From the NCBI GenBank assembly GCA_030017475.1, contig JASEIO010000023.1, positions 1 through 24,023 of the forward strand: DNA of 24,023 bases. The letters are read 5' to 3'. The notes beneath the pieces are model-generated. The model was not told the origin of the DNA, did no database searches, and was given only the letters and a program-made list of their open reading frames with translations. The DNA comes from a bacterium (GTDB taxonomy: Bacteria; UBA9089; JASEIO01). Shown one piece after another: positions 7,835 through 15,157 of this stretch (position 1 is the stretch's first letter; every line of letters starts with the position of its first letter). The position numbers and the translations under genes were made by a program.

Positions 7835-8748
7835 ATAAGACAATTGTGGTTATTGGAGGTCCAACTTCGGTTGGTAAAACACAGGTAGCCGTAGCCTTAT
7901 GTGAAAGGTTTGGAGGAGAGATTGTTTTTGCTGATTCAAAAAAGATCTACAAGGGGATGGATATTGGGACTTCTAAGCCATCCGAAGAGATAAAGAATAA
8001 AGTCAGATGTCATCTAATAGATGTAGTTTTACCCTCTTCAAATTTTAGTGTAGCAGATTTTAAACAATTGGCTGAAGAAAAGATAGATGAGATTCATAAT
8101 AGAGGGAGGCTCCCTTTTTTAGTTGGTGGAACAGGTTTATACATCAAGGCCATTGTGAAGGGACTGTTTCCTTGTAGAGCAAGCTCTCAGAAAATCCGGA
8201 ATGAATTGAATAATAAGGCCAAAGAATTTGGTACTGAATATCTCTATAATGAACTCTGTAAGGTTGATAGGGAAAAGGCACGGGAGATAAACCCTCAAGA
8301 CTTAAGACGAATAAGCAGGGCATTAGAGGTCTATTATCTGACTGGCAAGCCTATCTCCTTCCATCAAAGACATAATACAAAACCCGCAGCTTACCACTCA
8401 ATTATGATTGCCTTATATAGAGATAGAAAGGAATTATATAATAGGATTGAGGAAAGGGTGGATAGGATGATAGAAGAAGGATTGAGGGATGAGGTTAAAG
8501 GATTGCTCGAAGAAGGTTATAATGAAGACTTGGTTTCTATGGAAGGCATAGGTTACAAACAGATAATTGGTTATTTAAAGGGAGAATATACGATGGATCA
8601 TGCTATATATCTTATAAAAAGGGATACAAGACGCTTAGCCAAGAGACAATTAACATGGTTTCGAGGAGATACTGATTATAGGTGGTTCCATGCAGATCAG
8701 GTGCAAGATATCACGAACTACATAAAAGATAACTTGATGATGGAGTAG
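7831..8748 (+). CDS. miaA: tRNA dimethylallyltransferase (MiaA)
   Basis: MiaA transfers a dimethylallyl group to N6 of adenosine 37 in tRNAs that read codons starting with U. The 305-residue protein has the P-loop GPTSVGKT (residues 9-16), the substrate motif DSKKIYKGMDIGTSKP, the V-G-G-T-G-L-Y-I-K-A motif, and the C-terminal tRNA-contact block KRQLTWFRGD. The start ATG overlaps the glyS stop as ATGA, a sign of translational coupling. No separate ribosome-binding site beyond AAGG directly abutting the ATG is visible. The promoter of the next transcription unit is embedded in the last bases of this gene. Confidence 0.96.
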   Translation: MNKTIVVIGGPTSVGKTQVAVALCERFGGEIVFADSKKIYKGMDIGTSKPSEEIKNKVRCHLIDVVLPSSNFSVADFKQLAEEKIDEIHNRGRLPFLVGGTGLYIKAIVKGLFPCRASSQKIRNELNNKAKEFGTEYLYNELCKVDREKAREINPQDLRRISRALEVYYLTGKPISFHQRHNTKPAAYHSIMIALYRDRKELYNRIEERVDRMIEEGLRDEVKGLLEEGYNEDLVSMEGIGYKQIIGYLKGEYTMDHAIYLIKRDTRRLAKRQLTWFRGDTDYRWFHADQVQDITNYIKDNLMME

Positions 8749-8762
8749 TTTATTGGTATAAT
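8734..8762 (+). promoter_or_regulatory. Extended -10 promoter for the activase module
   Basis: TTGATG at 8734-8739, then 14 bases, TGG at 8754-8756 and a perfect TATAAT at 8757-8762. The -35 box lies inside the last codons of miaA. The predicted start near 8769 leaves a short leader containing the strong ribosome-binding site AGGAGGAG (8777-8784) before the TTG start at 8790. It makes the four-gene activase module an independent transcription unit. Confidence 0.7.
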
Positions 8763-8789
8763 TACGGATAAACCGTAGGAGGAGTAAGT

Positions 8790-9713
8790 TTGGCTACAAA
8801 GATCGGAATTCCTCGAGTATTGCTTTATTATAAGTTTTTTTCATTTTGGAAGGTCTTTTTTGAAGAACTTAGATTAGAGGTTGTTCCATCTGATGAAACA
8901 AATAGAGAGATATTAAAGGATTCGGTAAACATATCTGTAGATGAGGTTTGTGTGCCAGTAAAATTGATTTATGGACATACCCTCAATTTAAGAGATAAGG
9001 TTGACTTCCTATTCATCCCGAGGGTTATATCTACTGAAAAAAGATTCACTAATTGCCCAAAACTTTTAGGTCTACCAGATATGGTTAAGGAATCCATAGA
9101 TCACCTTCCTACTATAATCGATACTACCATTGACTATAATAGGGAAAGTCTATACAAGTCAATGTTTAAATTAGGATTAAGATTCACCAAAAATCCTTTC
9201 AAAATAAACCGTGCCTTTGAACAAGCGAAAAGGTCATCAGAAAATCATAAAGGAATGGAAAAAACAAAACTACTAAATAACAACCAGCAGGAAGGAATCA
9301 AGATCGCTGTTTTAGGACATCCTTATAATATCTATGATAGGTTTATAAATGGAGATTTACTCCAAAGGTTAAAAAGGCTTAATATAAATGTAGTCACTAT
9401 GGATATGGTTTCAAAGAAGATATTGAATAGGTCAATTGATTCTATTTCAAGATGGATTTATTGGAATTATGAAAGGGAGATTTATAATAGCTTTTATTAT
9501 TTTATAAAAAAGGTAGATGGAGTGATAAACGTGATCTCCTTTTCCTGCGGTCCAGATTCATTAGTAGGAGAGCTACTCCTTCGGGATGCCAAAAGGTATG
9601 AATTTCCATTTCTACAGCTTGTAATTGACGAACATACATCCGAAACAGGTATTGTCACAAGACTTGAGGCATTTGTAGATATGATTAAAAGGAAACATAA
9701 ACAGCGGAAATAA
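8790..9713 (+). CDS. COG3580-type acyl-CoA dehydratase activase-related protein
   Basis: The 307-residue protein matches the pattern I know for COG3580/DUF2229 proteins: KIGIPRVLLYY, S-D-E-T-N, an S-V-D-E-V-C-V-P-V-K segment, and the end HTSETGIVTRLEAFVDM. Three cysteines sit in the usual spots, C54 (CVPVK), C89 (NCPKLLG) and C253 (FSCGPDS). They are positioned like the iron-sulfur ligands of 2-hydroxyacyl-CoA dehydratase subunits. In many organisms this unit is fused to an HgdC-type activase in one very large protein. Here it is separate. Role unknown; an iron-sulfur electron-transfer or catalytic partner of the downstream activase is inferred. It starts with TTG after AGGAGGAG. A less conserved stretch at about residues 140-165 looks like a linker. 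Confidence 0.82.
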   Translation: MATKIGIPRVLLYYKFFSFWKVFFEELRLEVVPSDETNREILKDSVNISVDEVCVPVKLIYGHTLNLRDKVDFLFIPRVISTEKRFTNCPKLLGLPDMVKESIDHLPTIIDTTIDYNRESLYKSMFKLGLRFTKNPFKINRAFEQAKRSSENHKGMEKTKLLNNNQQEGIKIAVLGHPYNIYDRFINGDLLQRLKRLNINVVTMDMVSKKILNRSIDSISRWIYWNYEREIYNSFYYFIKKVDGVINVISFSCGPDSLVGELLLRDAKRYEFPFLQLVIDEHTSETGIVTRLEAFVDMIKRKHKQRK

Positions 9714-9757
9714 CCTTTAAAACTTGTGAATTATAGAATGCTTTTTGGGGTTAAGAG

Positions 9758-10825
9758 ATGAAGGCTACCTTTCCTCATATGGGAAACAATTGGGTTGCCT
9801 TTAAAGGGTTGCTTGAAACCTTAGGAGCTCAAGTAATTGTTCCCCCGCGCATTACTAAGCGCACCATAGATTTAGGGGTAAAATATTCTCCAGAATTTGT
9901 CTGTTTTCCTTTTAAGGTAAATATAGGGAATTTTATTGAGGCATTAGAAGCTGGGGCTGATACCTTGGTTATGGTAGGCGGAACAGGAGGAACCTGTAGA
10001 TTTGGTTTTTATAATATTGTTCAGAAAAGAATTTTAGATGATTTAGGGTATAAATTTGACATGATTGTTTTTAGAGATGATAATTTTTGGGAGATCTTAT
10101 TCAAAAAATTCAGGAAGATTGGTGAGGATAGTTCAATCTCTAAGATAATAAAGGCATTTAGGGTCCTCTGGTGGAAGGCAAAGGTAATTTCGGAGATTGA
10201 AGATTTGGTAAGATTTAATAGGGCATATGAGAAAAGGATAGGTGAAGCAGATAGGGTTTTAGAGAAGGCATTAATGATGTTAGATGAACAAAAGAAGGTA
10301 AAAGAGATAAAAGAGGTAAGATCGGAGATCAAAAACCTGTTTAAGCATATTCCGAAGGATCTAAAGAAAAAGCCTCTCCGGATAGGAATCATTGGGGAGG
10401 TTTATGTAAGGTCAGAACCTTATGTAAATTTAGATATAGAAAAGGAATTAGGTAAAATGGGAGTTTTGGTGGATCAAAAGATGAGTGTGTATAAATGGCT
10501 AAAGGTAATCTTAAGAATAGATCTTGAAAGAGCATGGACTGCTAGAAGGGCTCGTCCCTATTTAAAGGTCAATGCAGGTGCTGAAGATCAACAATCGATT
10601 GGACATACCATTAAATATGCAAAGGCAGGAACTGATGGAGTTATTATGCTTTATCCTTTCTCCTGTATGCCTGAAAATATCGCTCGGGGAATCTTGCCAA
10701 ATGTAAGTAGGAGATATAAAATCCCTATCCTTACCTTCTCCTTAGATGAACAAACAGGAAAAACTGGTATGATAACCCGTTTAGAGGCATTTGTTGACCT
10801 TCTAAATAGGAAGAGGCGCAGATGA
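9758..10825 (+). CDS. COG3581-type acyl-CoA dehydratase-related protein
   Basis: This 355-residue protein opens KATFPHMGNNWVAFKGLLE and has the segments VKYSPEFVCFPFKVN, GGTGGTCRFGFYN and FSCMPENIARG, which fit COG3581 proteins. Three cysteines (C49, C80, C303) match the three-cysteine ligand pattern of HgdA/HgdB-like subunits. It closes with SLDEQTGKTGMITRLEAFVD, nearly the same ending as the preceding gene, showing the two are paralogous halves of one module. The middle (residues about 110-195) is charged and helical. It starts 44 bases after the previous gene, with GGGG about nine bases upstream. Its last four bases overlap the activase start (ATGA). Function inferred only: it probably binds an iron-sulfur cluster together with its paralogue. 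Confidence 0.82.
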   Translation: MKATFPHMGNNWVAFKGLLETLGAQVIVPPRITKRTIDLGVKYSPEFVCFPFKVNIGNFIEALEAGADTLVMVGGTGGTCRFGFYNIVQKRILDDLGYKFDMIVFRDDNFWEILFKKFRKIGEDSSISKIIKAFRVLWWKAKVISEIEDLVRFNRAYEKRIGEADRVLEKALMMLDEQKKVKEIKEVRSEIKNLFKHIPKDLKKKPLRIGIIGEVYVRSEPYVNLDIEKELGKMGVLVDQKMSVYKWLKVILRIDLERAWTARRARPYLKVNAGAEDQQSIGHTIKYAKAGTDGVIMLYPFSCMPENIARGILPNVSRRYKIPILTFSLDEQTGKTGMITRLEAFVDLLNRKRRR

Positions 10826-11772
10826 AGGCCTATTTAGGAGTGGATATTGGTTCTATATCTACAAATATTGCTATAATCTCTGAAGATGCGGAGGTTATTG
10901 AATCACTTTACATAAGGACTTTAGGCCAGCCAATTAAGGCAGTTCAAGATGGCTTGAGGAAGATTTCAGGCATGTTAACCAATAATGTAGAGATAATTGG
11001 GGTTGGGACTACAGGATCTGCAAGGAGATTGATTGGAGTGATGCTCAATGCCGATCTAATTAAAAATGAGATAATTGCCCATGCTGTTGGAGCTATCCAT
11101 TTTTACCCTGATGTCCAAACCGTCTTGGAGATAGGAGGTCAGGATTCAAAGATTATAATTATAAGACAAGGGATAGTCACTGACTTTGCTATGAATACTG
11201 TTTGCGCTGCTGGAACTGGCTCATTCTTAGATCATCAAGCCCAGAGATTAAATATCCCTATTGAAGAATTTGGTGATTTTGCATTACGGGCAAATTCAAA
11301 GGTGAACATTGCAGGAAGGTGTACTGTTTTTGCAGAATCAGATATGATTCATAAGGCACAGCTTGGTGTCGGGATCTCAGAGATTATAAATGGTCTTTGT
11401 GAGGCAATAGTTAGAAATTATTTAAATAATGTAGGAAAGGGAAAAGAGATCTTGCCTCCAGTTATTTTTCAGGGAGGGGTAGCAGCAAATAAAGGTGTAA
11501 AAAGGGCATTTGAGAAGGAATTGGGATATGAGGTTATTGTGCCTAAATATTACGATGTAATGGGAGCAATAGGTGTAGCAATCTTAGCTCGAGAAGAGGT
11601 AAAAGGGAAAAACACCAATTTCCCTGGCTTTGAGGTTTCGGACATTGAATTCCGTACTCGAAGTTTTGAATGTGGTGGCTGTCCAAATAATTGTGAGGTG
11701 ATAGAGACATTAAGGGAAAATAAGGTTATTGATAGGTATGGAGATAGATGTGGTAAATGGGAGGTACTGTGA
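10822..11772 (+). CDS. Acyl-CoA dehydratase activase (BcrA/BadF/HgdC family)
   Basis: The 316-residue ASKHA ATPase couples ATP hydrolysis to one-electron transfer at very low potential in characterised relatives (2-hydroxyglutaryl-CoA dehydratase activator, benzoyl-CoA reductase subunits). It has the phosphate loop GVDIGSISTN, the motif EIGGQDSKII, and the two cluster-cysteine regions VCAAGTGSFLDHQ (C128) and GRCTVFAESDM (C167), which hold the [4Fe-4S] cluster shared across the dimer. A second phosphate loop lies at IFQGGVAAN. A C-terminal extension adds four more cysteines, C284, C287, C291 and C310 (ECGGCPNNCE and GDRCGKW), likely a second metal site. The start overlaps the previous gene. 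No dehydratase of known substrate is present. Confidence 0.93.
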   Translation: MKAYLGVDIGSISTNIAIISEDAEVIESLYIRTLGQPIKAVQDGLRKISGMLTNNVEIIGVGTTGSARRLIGVMLNADLIKNEIIAHAVGAIHFYPDVQTVLEIGGQDSKIIIIRQGIVTDFAMNTVCAAGTGSFLDHQAQRLNIPIEEFGDFALRANSKVNIAGRCTVFAESDMIHKAQLGVGISEIINGLCEAIVRNYLNNVGKGKEILPPVIFQGGVAANKGVKRAFEKELGYEVIVPKYYDVMGAIGVAILAREEVKGKNTNFPGFEVSDIEFRTRSFECGGCPNNCEVIETLRENKVIDRYGDRCGKWEVL

Positions 11773-12077
11773 AATTAATAGTTAAGGTGAAAGAGATAAA
11801 AGGAAGGTGTCCAGTTTATAAAATAGGGGATAAGATTGTTTTAGACGAGGGATATAAGATGAATTTAGAAGAGACTACAGCGGTTTGTATGCATTCATTG
11901 TCGTCTCTTCTTCCATATTATAATGCAATTGCTAAGGGAATAGAACCAAAGAGGTTAGGATTAGCCAAAACGGAAAGGGAGGATTATGCCTATGTTCAAT
12001 GTTTAGACCCTTGTGAATATACGCAGGGTGGTACTGTAGTATTTGAAATAGGGAGAGGGTTAAATAATAAGATTTAA
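11769..12077 (+). CDS. TIGR04076-family small cysteine protein
   Basis: The 102-residue protein fits the uncharacterised TIGR04076 family as I recall it: a CPVYKIGDKI block early, a C-M-H in the middle with a downstream LLPYYNAI, and a C-terminal QCLDPCEYTQGGTVVFEI. Four cysteines (C14, C40, C78, C82) could bind metal. I chose the GTG at 11769 because GGGAGG lies four bases upstream and it overlaps the activase stop (GTGA). An in-frame ATG at 11757 lies inside the activase gene. It is the last gene of the activase unit and is probably co-regulated with it. The function is unknown. Its coupling here suggests a role with the iron-sulfur module. Confidence 0.78.
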   Translation: MKLIVKVKEIKGRCPVYKIGDKIVLDEGYKMNLEETTAVCMHSLSSLLPYYNAIAKGIEPKRLGLAKTEREDYAYVQCLDPCEYTQGGTVVFEIGRGLNNKI

Positions 12078-12214
12078 TGAACCATCCCAATTAAGCCTCT
12101 CCTTAATCCTTTCTTCATCCTCTCGAGTAAAAATCTCTTTACTTTCCTCTTCTAAAACCATTCTTTTCCATTTCCCATTTTGTTCTGTTTCACAAAAATT
12201 ATTCAAAAAATAGA

Positions 12215-12243
12215 TTGAGATTTTTGGAGAATTCTGATATAAA
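12215..12243 (+). promoter_or_regulatory. Extended -10 promoter for the tmk cluster
   Basis: TTGAGA at 12215-12220, then 14 bases, TGA at 12235-12237 and TATAAA at 12238-12243. The predicted start near 12250 gives a very short leader ending in GGATTGAGAG just before the tmk ATG. The layout is identical to the promoters at 994, 8734 and 17114. Confidence 0.65.
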
Positions 12244-12261
12244 TATAGTAGGATTGAGAGA

Positions 12262-12900
12262 ATGAGAGGATTCCTTATCACATTTGAGGGTTTGGAGGGA
12301 AGTGGCAAGTCAACACAGGTAAATTTACTCTATCGCTACCTGTTGAGTGTTGGATATGATGTTATACAAACACAGGAACCAGGTGGGACAAAGATTGGAG
12401 CGAAGATAAGGAAGATCTTGCTTTCAAGAAGTAACGCCTGCATGTCAAGTATGACAGAGCTTCTCTTATTTGCTAGTGAACGGGCACAGCATGTATATGA
12501 GGTGATTAAACCAGCATTGGCCTCGAGTAAGGTAGTTATTTGTGATCGATTTATAGATTCAAGTATTGCCTATCAAGGTTATGGAAGAGGTCAGGATTTA
12601 GAGATGATTCAAACCTTAAATAGGATAACTACCAATAATATTATTCCAGATTTGACTATTGTAATAGATATCGAACCAAATAAAGGTCTTTTGAGAACGG
12701 GTAAGGGAGATCGTATTGAACATGAAGATTACGCCTTTTATCAAGCCATAAGAACAGGCTATTTAAAAATCGCCGAAAAAGAACCAAATAGAGTAAAGGT
12801 AGTAGAGGGAGATAAAGGTATGGAAGGCCTCCATCAGGTAATTAGAGGTTATGTAGATGAGGCATTAAGGGGAAGGTTCCCTGGTAAAAGTGGAAGATAG
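12262..12900 (+). CDS. tmk: Thymidylate kinase
   Basis: Tmk phosphorylates dTMP to dTDP in dTTP synthesis. The 212-residue protein has the P-loop FEGLEGSGKST (residues 8-18), the QEPGGT motif near 38, the DRFIDSSIAYQGYGRG motif (DR of the nucleotide-binding DRY/DRF box) and the expected late DRIEHED-x-x-FYQAIR-x-GYL segment. Length is normal. It opens the group tmk-yaaR-holB-ricT-metG. The same chain, with yaaQ between tmk and yaaR, is familiar from Bacillus subtilis. The ATG follows GGATTGAGAG closely. The last residues (RGRFPGKSGR) are not conserved in the family. Confidence 0.97.
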   Translation: MRGFLITFEGLEGSGKSTQVNLLYRYLLSVGYDVIQTQEPGGTKIGAKIRKILLSRSNACMSSMTELLLFASERAQHVYEVIKPALASSKVVICDRFIDSSIAYQGYGRGQDLEMIQTLNRITTNNIIPDLTIVIDIEPNKGLLRTGKGDRIEHEDYAFYQAIRTGYLKIAEKEPNRVKVVEGDKGMEGLHQVIRGYVDEALRGRFPGKSGR

Positions 12901-12921
12901 GAATTAGGAAAATGGGATAAC

Positions 12922-12961
12922 CTACAATCTCCCAATCTCTTAATTTCTCAATTTCCTCAAG
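12922..12961 (+). repeat. Period-8 degenerate repeat between tmk and yaaR
   Basis: Five 8-base units, CTACAATC, TCCCAATC, TCTTAATT, TCTCAATT, TCCTCAAG, fill most of the 77-base gap. The units share a TC...AAT core and drift progressively. The tract directly precedes the yaaR ribosome-binding site. It is the intergenic counterpart of the period-7 tracts inside the porV-like gene and glyS. Confidence 0.6.
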
Positions 12962-12966
12962 ACAAA

Positions 12967-12972
12967 AGGAGG
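12967..12972 (+). promoter_or_regulatory. Ribosome-binding site that points to an ACG start for yaaR
   Basis: AGGAGG is a perfect Shine-Dalgarno sequence. Five bases later, in the yaaR frame, stands ACG (12978-12980), not a usual start codon. No ATG, GTG or TTG occurs in any frame within reach of it. The nearest in-frame GTG is 69 bases further on at 13047, with only a weak site. Confidence 0.65.
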
Positions 12973-12977
12973 ACGGT

Positions 12978-13427
12978 ACGAAAGTTAGTAAGACCTCTTC
13001 CACAAGATTAAAACAAGGAAGGGTTTCTGCAAAAAAGACAGGTAAAGTGGAAGGTAAAGGTTCTGTTTTTTTAGAAGAGTTGGGATCGGTTCAAGAGGCA
13101 CAGGAGAAAAAGGTATTAGATGGGATCCTACGAGATGTGGATGAAGTAGGAAGAATCTTGATAGATGTTCCTACCTATCCAAATTTGTTGCAATATAAGG
13201 AAAAGGTAAAGGAGTTTATGGAGGAGGTATTAGAAAGACTGTATAGATCAAAAGAAAGAATTGGAAGATCTCTTGCTGCTCGTCAAAAGGTATATACCCT
13301 GATAGAAAGGATTGATCAAGAACTTGATTCCTTAACCGAAGAGCTATTAAAATCCCAGTCAAAACAGATTGATCTTGCCTCTAAGGTTGATGGGATAAGA
13401 GGGATGTTAGTTGATCTTTATTCGTAG
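12978..13427 (+). CDS. yaaR: YaaR family (DUF327) protein, probable ACG start
   Basis: YaaR is a helical protein of unknown molecular role encoded between tmk and holB in Firmicutes. The recognisable part is FLEELGSVQ near residue 31 on, then L-I-D-V-P-T-Y-P-N-L-L-Q-Y-K-E-K-V-K-E-F and the end IDLASKVDGIRGMLVDLYS, which matches the YaaR ending. With the ACG start the protein is 149 residues and begins (M)KVSKTSS, close in length and style to the Bacillus protein, which starts MKI. With the first conventional start (GTG at 13047) it would be 126 residues, lack about 23 N-terminal residues and have a poor ribosome-binding site. The reading frame is open back to 12921. Either ACG is used, or an ATG was changed by mutation or sequencing error. 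Confidence 0.8.
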   Translation, partial: TKVSKTSSTRLKQGRVSAKKTGKVEGKGSVFLEELGSVQEAQEKKVLDGILRDVDEVGRILIDVPTYPNLLQYKEKVKEFMEEVLERLYRSKERIGRSLAARQKVYTLIERIDQELDSLTEELLKSQSKQIDLASKVDGIRGMLVDLYS

Positions 13428-13437
13428 AAGGTGGAGA

Positions 13438-14358
13438 ATGGGTTGGGATGACATTCTGGGACAGCCGTATGCTGTTAAGATATTACAAAATTCTATAAGG
13501 TTCCGTCGTATACCTCAAGCCTTTCTATTCTTCGGAGAGAAAGGGGTGGGAAAAAGACTTACTGCTACACATTATGCCAAAGTGATCAATTGTGAAAAGG
13601 GGGGATTAGATTGTTGCGATGATTGTCTTTCCTGCCAAATGGTTGACAATAATAATCATCCTGATGTCAGATCTATTTCACCCGAAAATGGCAGAATCTC
13701 AATCTCGGAGATTCGTTCACTCAAGAAAGAAACTGGGTTAACCCCTGTCTATTCACGCCGAAAGGTATATATAATCTCAGAGGCAGATAAGATGACCGAA
13801 GAGGCACAGAATAGTCTTTTGAAAACCTTAGAGGAACCCCCTTTAGATACATTACTAATTTTAACTGCAACTTTTAGAAATAATTTGTTCCCAACTATTA
13901 TATCCCGATGTCAACAGATAAGATTTTCCACCCTTTCTAATAAAATCATAGAGGAAGTGCTTGAAAATCTTGGAGTAAGAAAAGATAGGATCCCTTATTT
14001 AATTACCCTATCAGGCGGTTCTTTAGGAAGGGCTAAGGAGTATCTAAATAGGAAGGTACCTATCGAAGAAGAGTGGGTTTTAGATCTAATTGATAGAGTG
14101 AATAGATATGGAGTAAATGAGATCTTTAAGATATCTCAACAAATTTTGGATAAAAAAAGGGGTATGGATGTTCTGGATGTGCTTGTAGCTTACTTCCACA
14201 GATGTGTGAAGAATGAAAGCGATTTACCATTTGCTAATCCAATTTATGCCTTAGAGATAGTGCTTGAAGCAAAAGAGTGGCTTTTTAAAAATGCTAATCC
14301 GAGATTGGTAATAGAGGTTATGTTTATGCGCCTATTGGAGGATGCTAAAGATGTATGA
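13438..14358 (+). CDS. holB: DNA polymerase III subunit delta-prime
   Basis: The delta-prime subunit is part of the clamp loader, which opens and places the sliding clamp. The 306-residue AAA+ protein opens MGWDDILGQPYAVKILQNSI and has a P-loop GEKGVGKR (33-40), with Arg in place of the usual Ser/Thr, as is common in this non-ATP-hydrolysing subunit. A four-cysteine zinc module follows (C52, C59 or C60, C63, C66), then EADKMTEEAQNSLLKTLEEPP and the sensor-1-region S-R-C-Q motif. I chose the ATG at 13438 because GAAGGTGGAGA directly precedes it and it starts at the family's conserved W-D-D-I-L-G-Q. The in-frame ATG at 13411 lies inside yaaR. Its end overlaps ricT by eight bases. Confidence 0.94.
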   Translation: MGWDDILGQPYAVKILQNSIRFRRIPQAFLFFGEKGVGKRLTATHYAKVINCEKGGLDCCDDCLSCQMVDNNNHPDVRSISPENGRISISEIRSLKKETGLTPVYSRRKVYIISEADKMTEEAQNSLLKTLEEPPLDTLLILTATFRNNLFPTIISRCQQIRFSTLSNKIIEEVLENLGVRKDRIPYLITLSGGSLGRAKEYLNRKVPIEEEWVLDLIDRVNRYGVNEIFKISQQILDKKRGMDVLDVLVAYFHRCVKNESDLPFANPIYALEIVLEAKEWLFKNANPRLVIEVMFMRLLEDAKDV

Positions 14359-15151
14359 AATTGTAGGAGTTGGGTTTCCGCATGATGACAAAATCTATTA
14401 TTATGATGCCCAAGAAATAGATTTGAATAAAGGCGACTCTTGCGTGGTAGAAATAGAAAAAGGGGTTGAAATAGCTGAAGTGGTGGAAGAAACCAAGATT
14501 GTTCCAGAGCGAAAGGCCGGGGAATCATATCCAAAGGTTTTAAGAAAAACCAGCCCTTCGGATTGGGAAAAGGTTAGAGAAAACAAAAGAAAAGAAAAAA
14601 AGGCTTACAATACATGCCTAAAGAAGATAGATGATAAAGACCTGTCCATGAAACTCGTTGATGTACATTATACATTGGATAGGTCAAAGCTCATCTTTTA
14701 CTTTACATCTGAAGGAAGAATAGACTTCAGAGAGTTGGTTAAGGATTTGGCTTATATTTTTAAGTGTAGGATTGAGATGAGGCAGATTGGGGTAAGAGAT
14801 GAGGCAAGGATGTTTGGAGGGTTCTCTTTTTGTGGAAGGCCTTTATGTTGCAAGACATTTCTGAAAAATTTTGGTAATGTTTCTATAAAAATGGCCAAAG
14901 AGCAAAATCTGATCTTAAATTCAGAAAAGATCTCCGGTATTTGTGGAAGATTGATGTGTTGTATTGCTTATGAATATGAGAATTACCGTAATTTCAGGAA
15001 AAGGGTTCCTAAAGAAGGAACAATGGTTTTATATAAAGATGAAAAGGCAAAGATCACCTTTATTGACCCAATAAGAGAAAGGATATCTATAAAGTTTGAA
15101 GATGGAAGATGTATAGATGCCTCAATAGATGAGATAAAAAGAGGCGAGTGA
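14351..15151 (+). CDS. ricT: PSP1-domain protein RicT (YaaT)
   Basis: RicT (YaaT) acts with RicA and RicF in the Y-complex that directs RNase Y mRNA maturation in Bacillus subtilis and binds iron-sulfur clusters there. The 266-residue protein has the PSP1 core RIEMRQIGVRDEARMFGG and two paired-cysteine stretches, FCGRPLCCKTFL and GICGRLMCCIAYEYENY. I chose the ATG at 14351 because GGAGG (14337-14341) stands nine bases upstream. The alternative at 14342 is too close to that site. It directly follows holB, as in Bacillus, and precedes metG by six bases. Whether RicA and RicF exist here cannot be seen. Confidence 0.92.
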   Translation: MYEIVGVGFPHDDKIYYYDAQEIDLNKGDSCVVEIEKGVEIAEVVEETKIVPERKAGESYPKVLRKTSPSDWEKVRENKRKEKKAYNTCLKKIDDKDLSMKLVDVHYTLDRSKLIFYFTSEGRIDFRELVKDLAYIFKCRIEMRQIGVRDEARMFGGFSFCGRPLCCKTFLKNFGNVSIKMAKEQNLILNSEKISGICGRLMCCIAYEYENYRNFRKRVPKEGTMVLYKDEKAKITFIDPIRERISIKFEDGRCIDASIDEIKRGE

Positions 15152-15157
15152 GAGATT

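Noticed and set aside
8763-8777. Hairpin TACGG-ATAAA-CCGTA just before the ribosome-binding site of the COG3580-like gene.
   Set aside because: It overlaps the -10 box and predicted transcription start, so most of it would not be in the RNA. Five pairs are easily found by chance.
12090-12107. Small hairpin ATTAAG-CCTCTC-CTTAAT after the TIGR04076 gene, considered as a terminator.
   Set aside because: Only six AT-rich pairs and no T-run follows (the next bases are CCTTTCTTC).
12060-12308. Minus-strand ORF of 82 codons between the TIGR04076 gene and tmk, with a plausible-looking charged end (FTREDEERIKERLNW).
   Set aside because: It overlaps the tmk start and promoter, its only ATG inside the gap (complement of 12161) has a weak ribosome-binding site, and the charged residues follow from a pyrimidine-rich plus strand. 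It could be a gene relic, but nothing else supports it.
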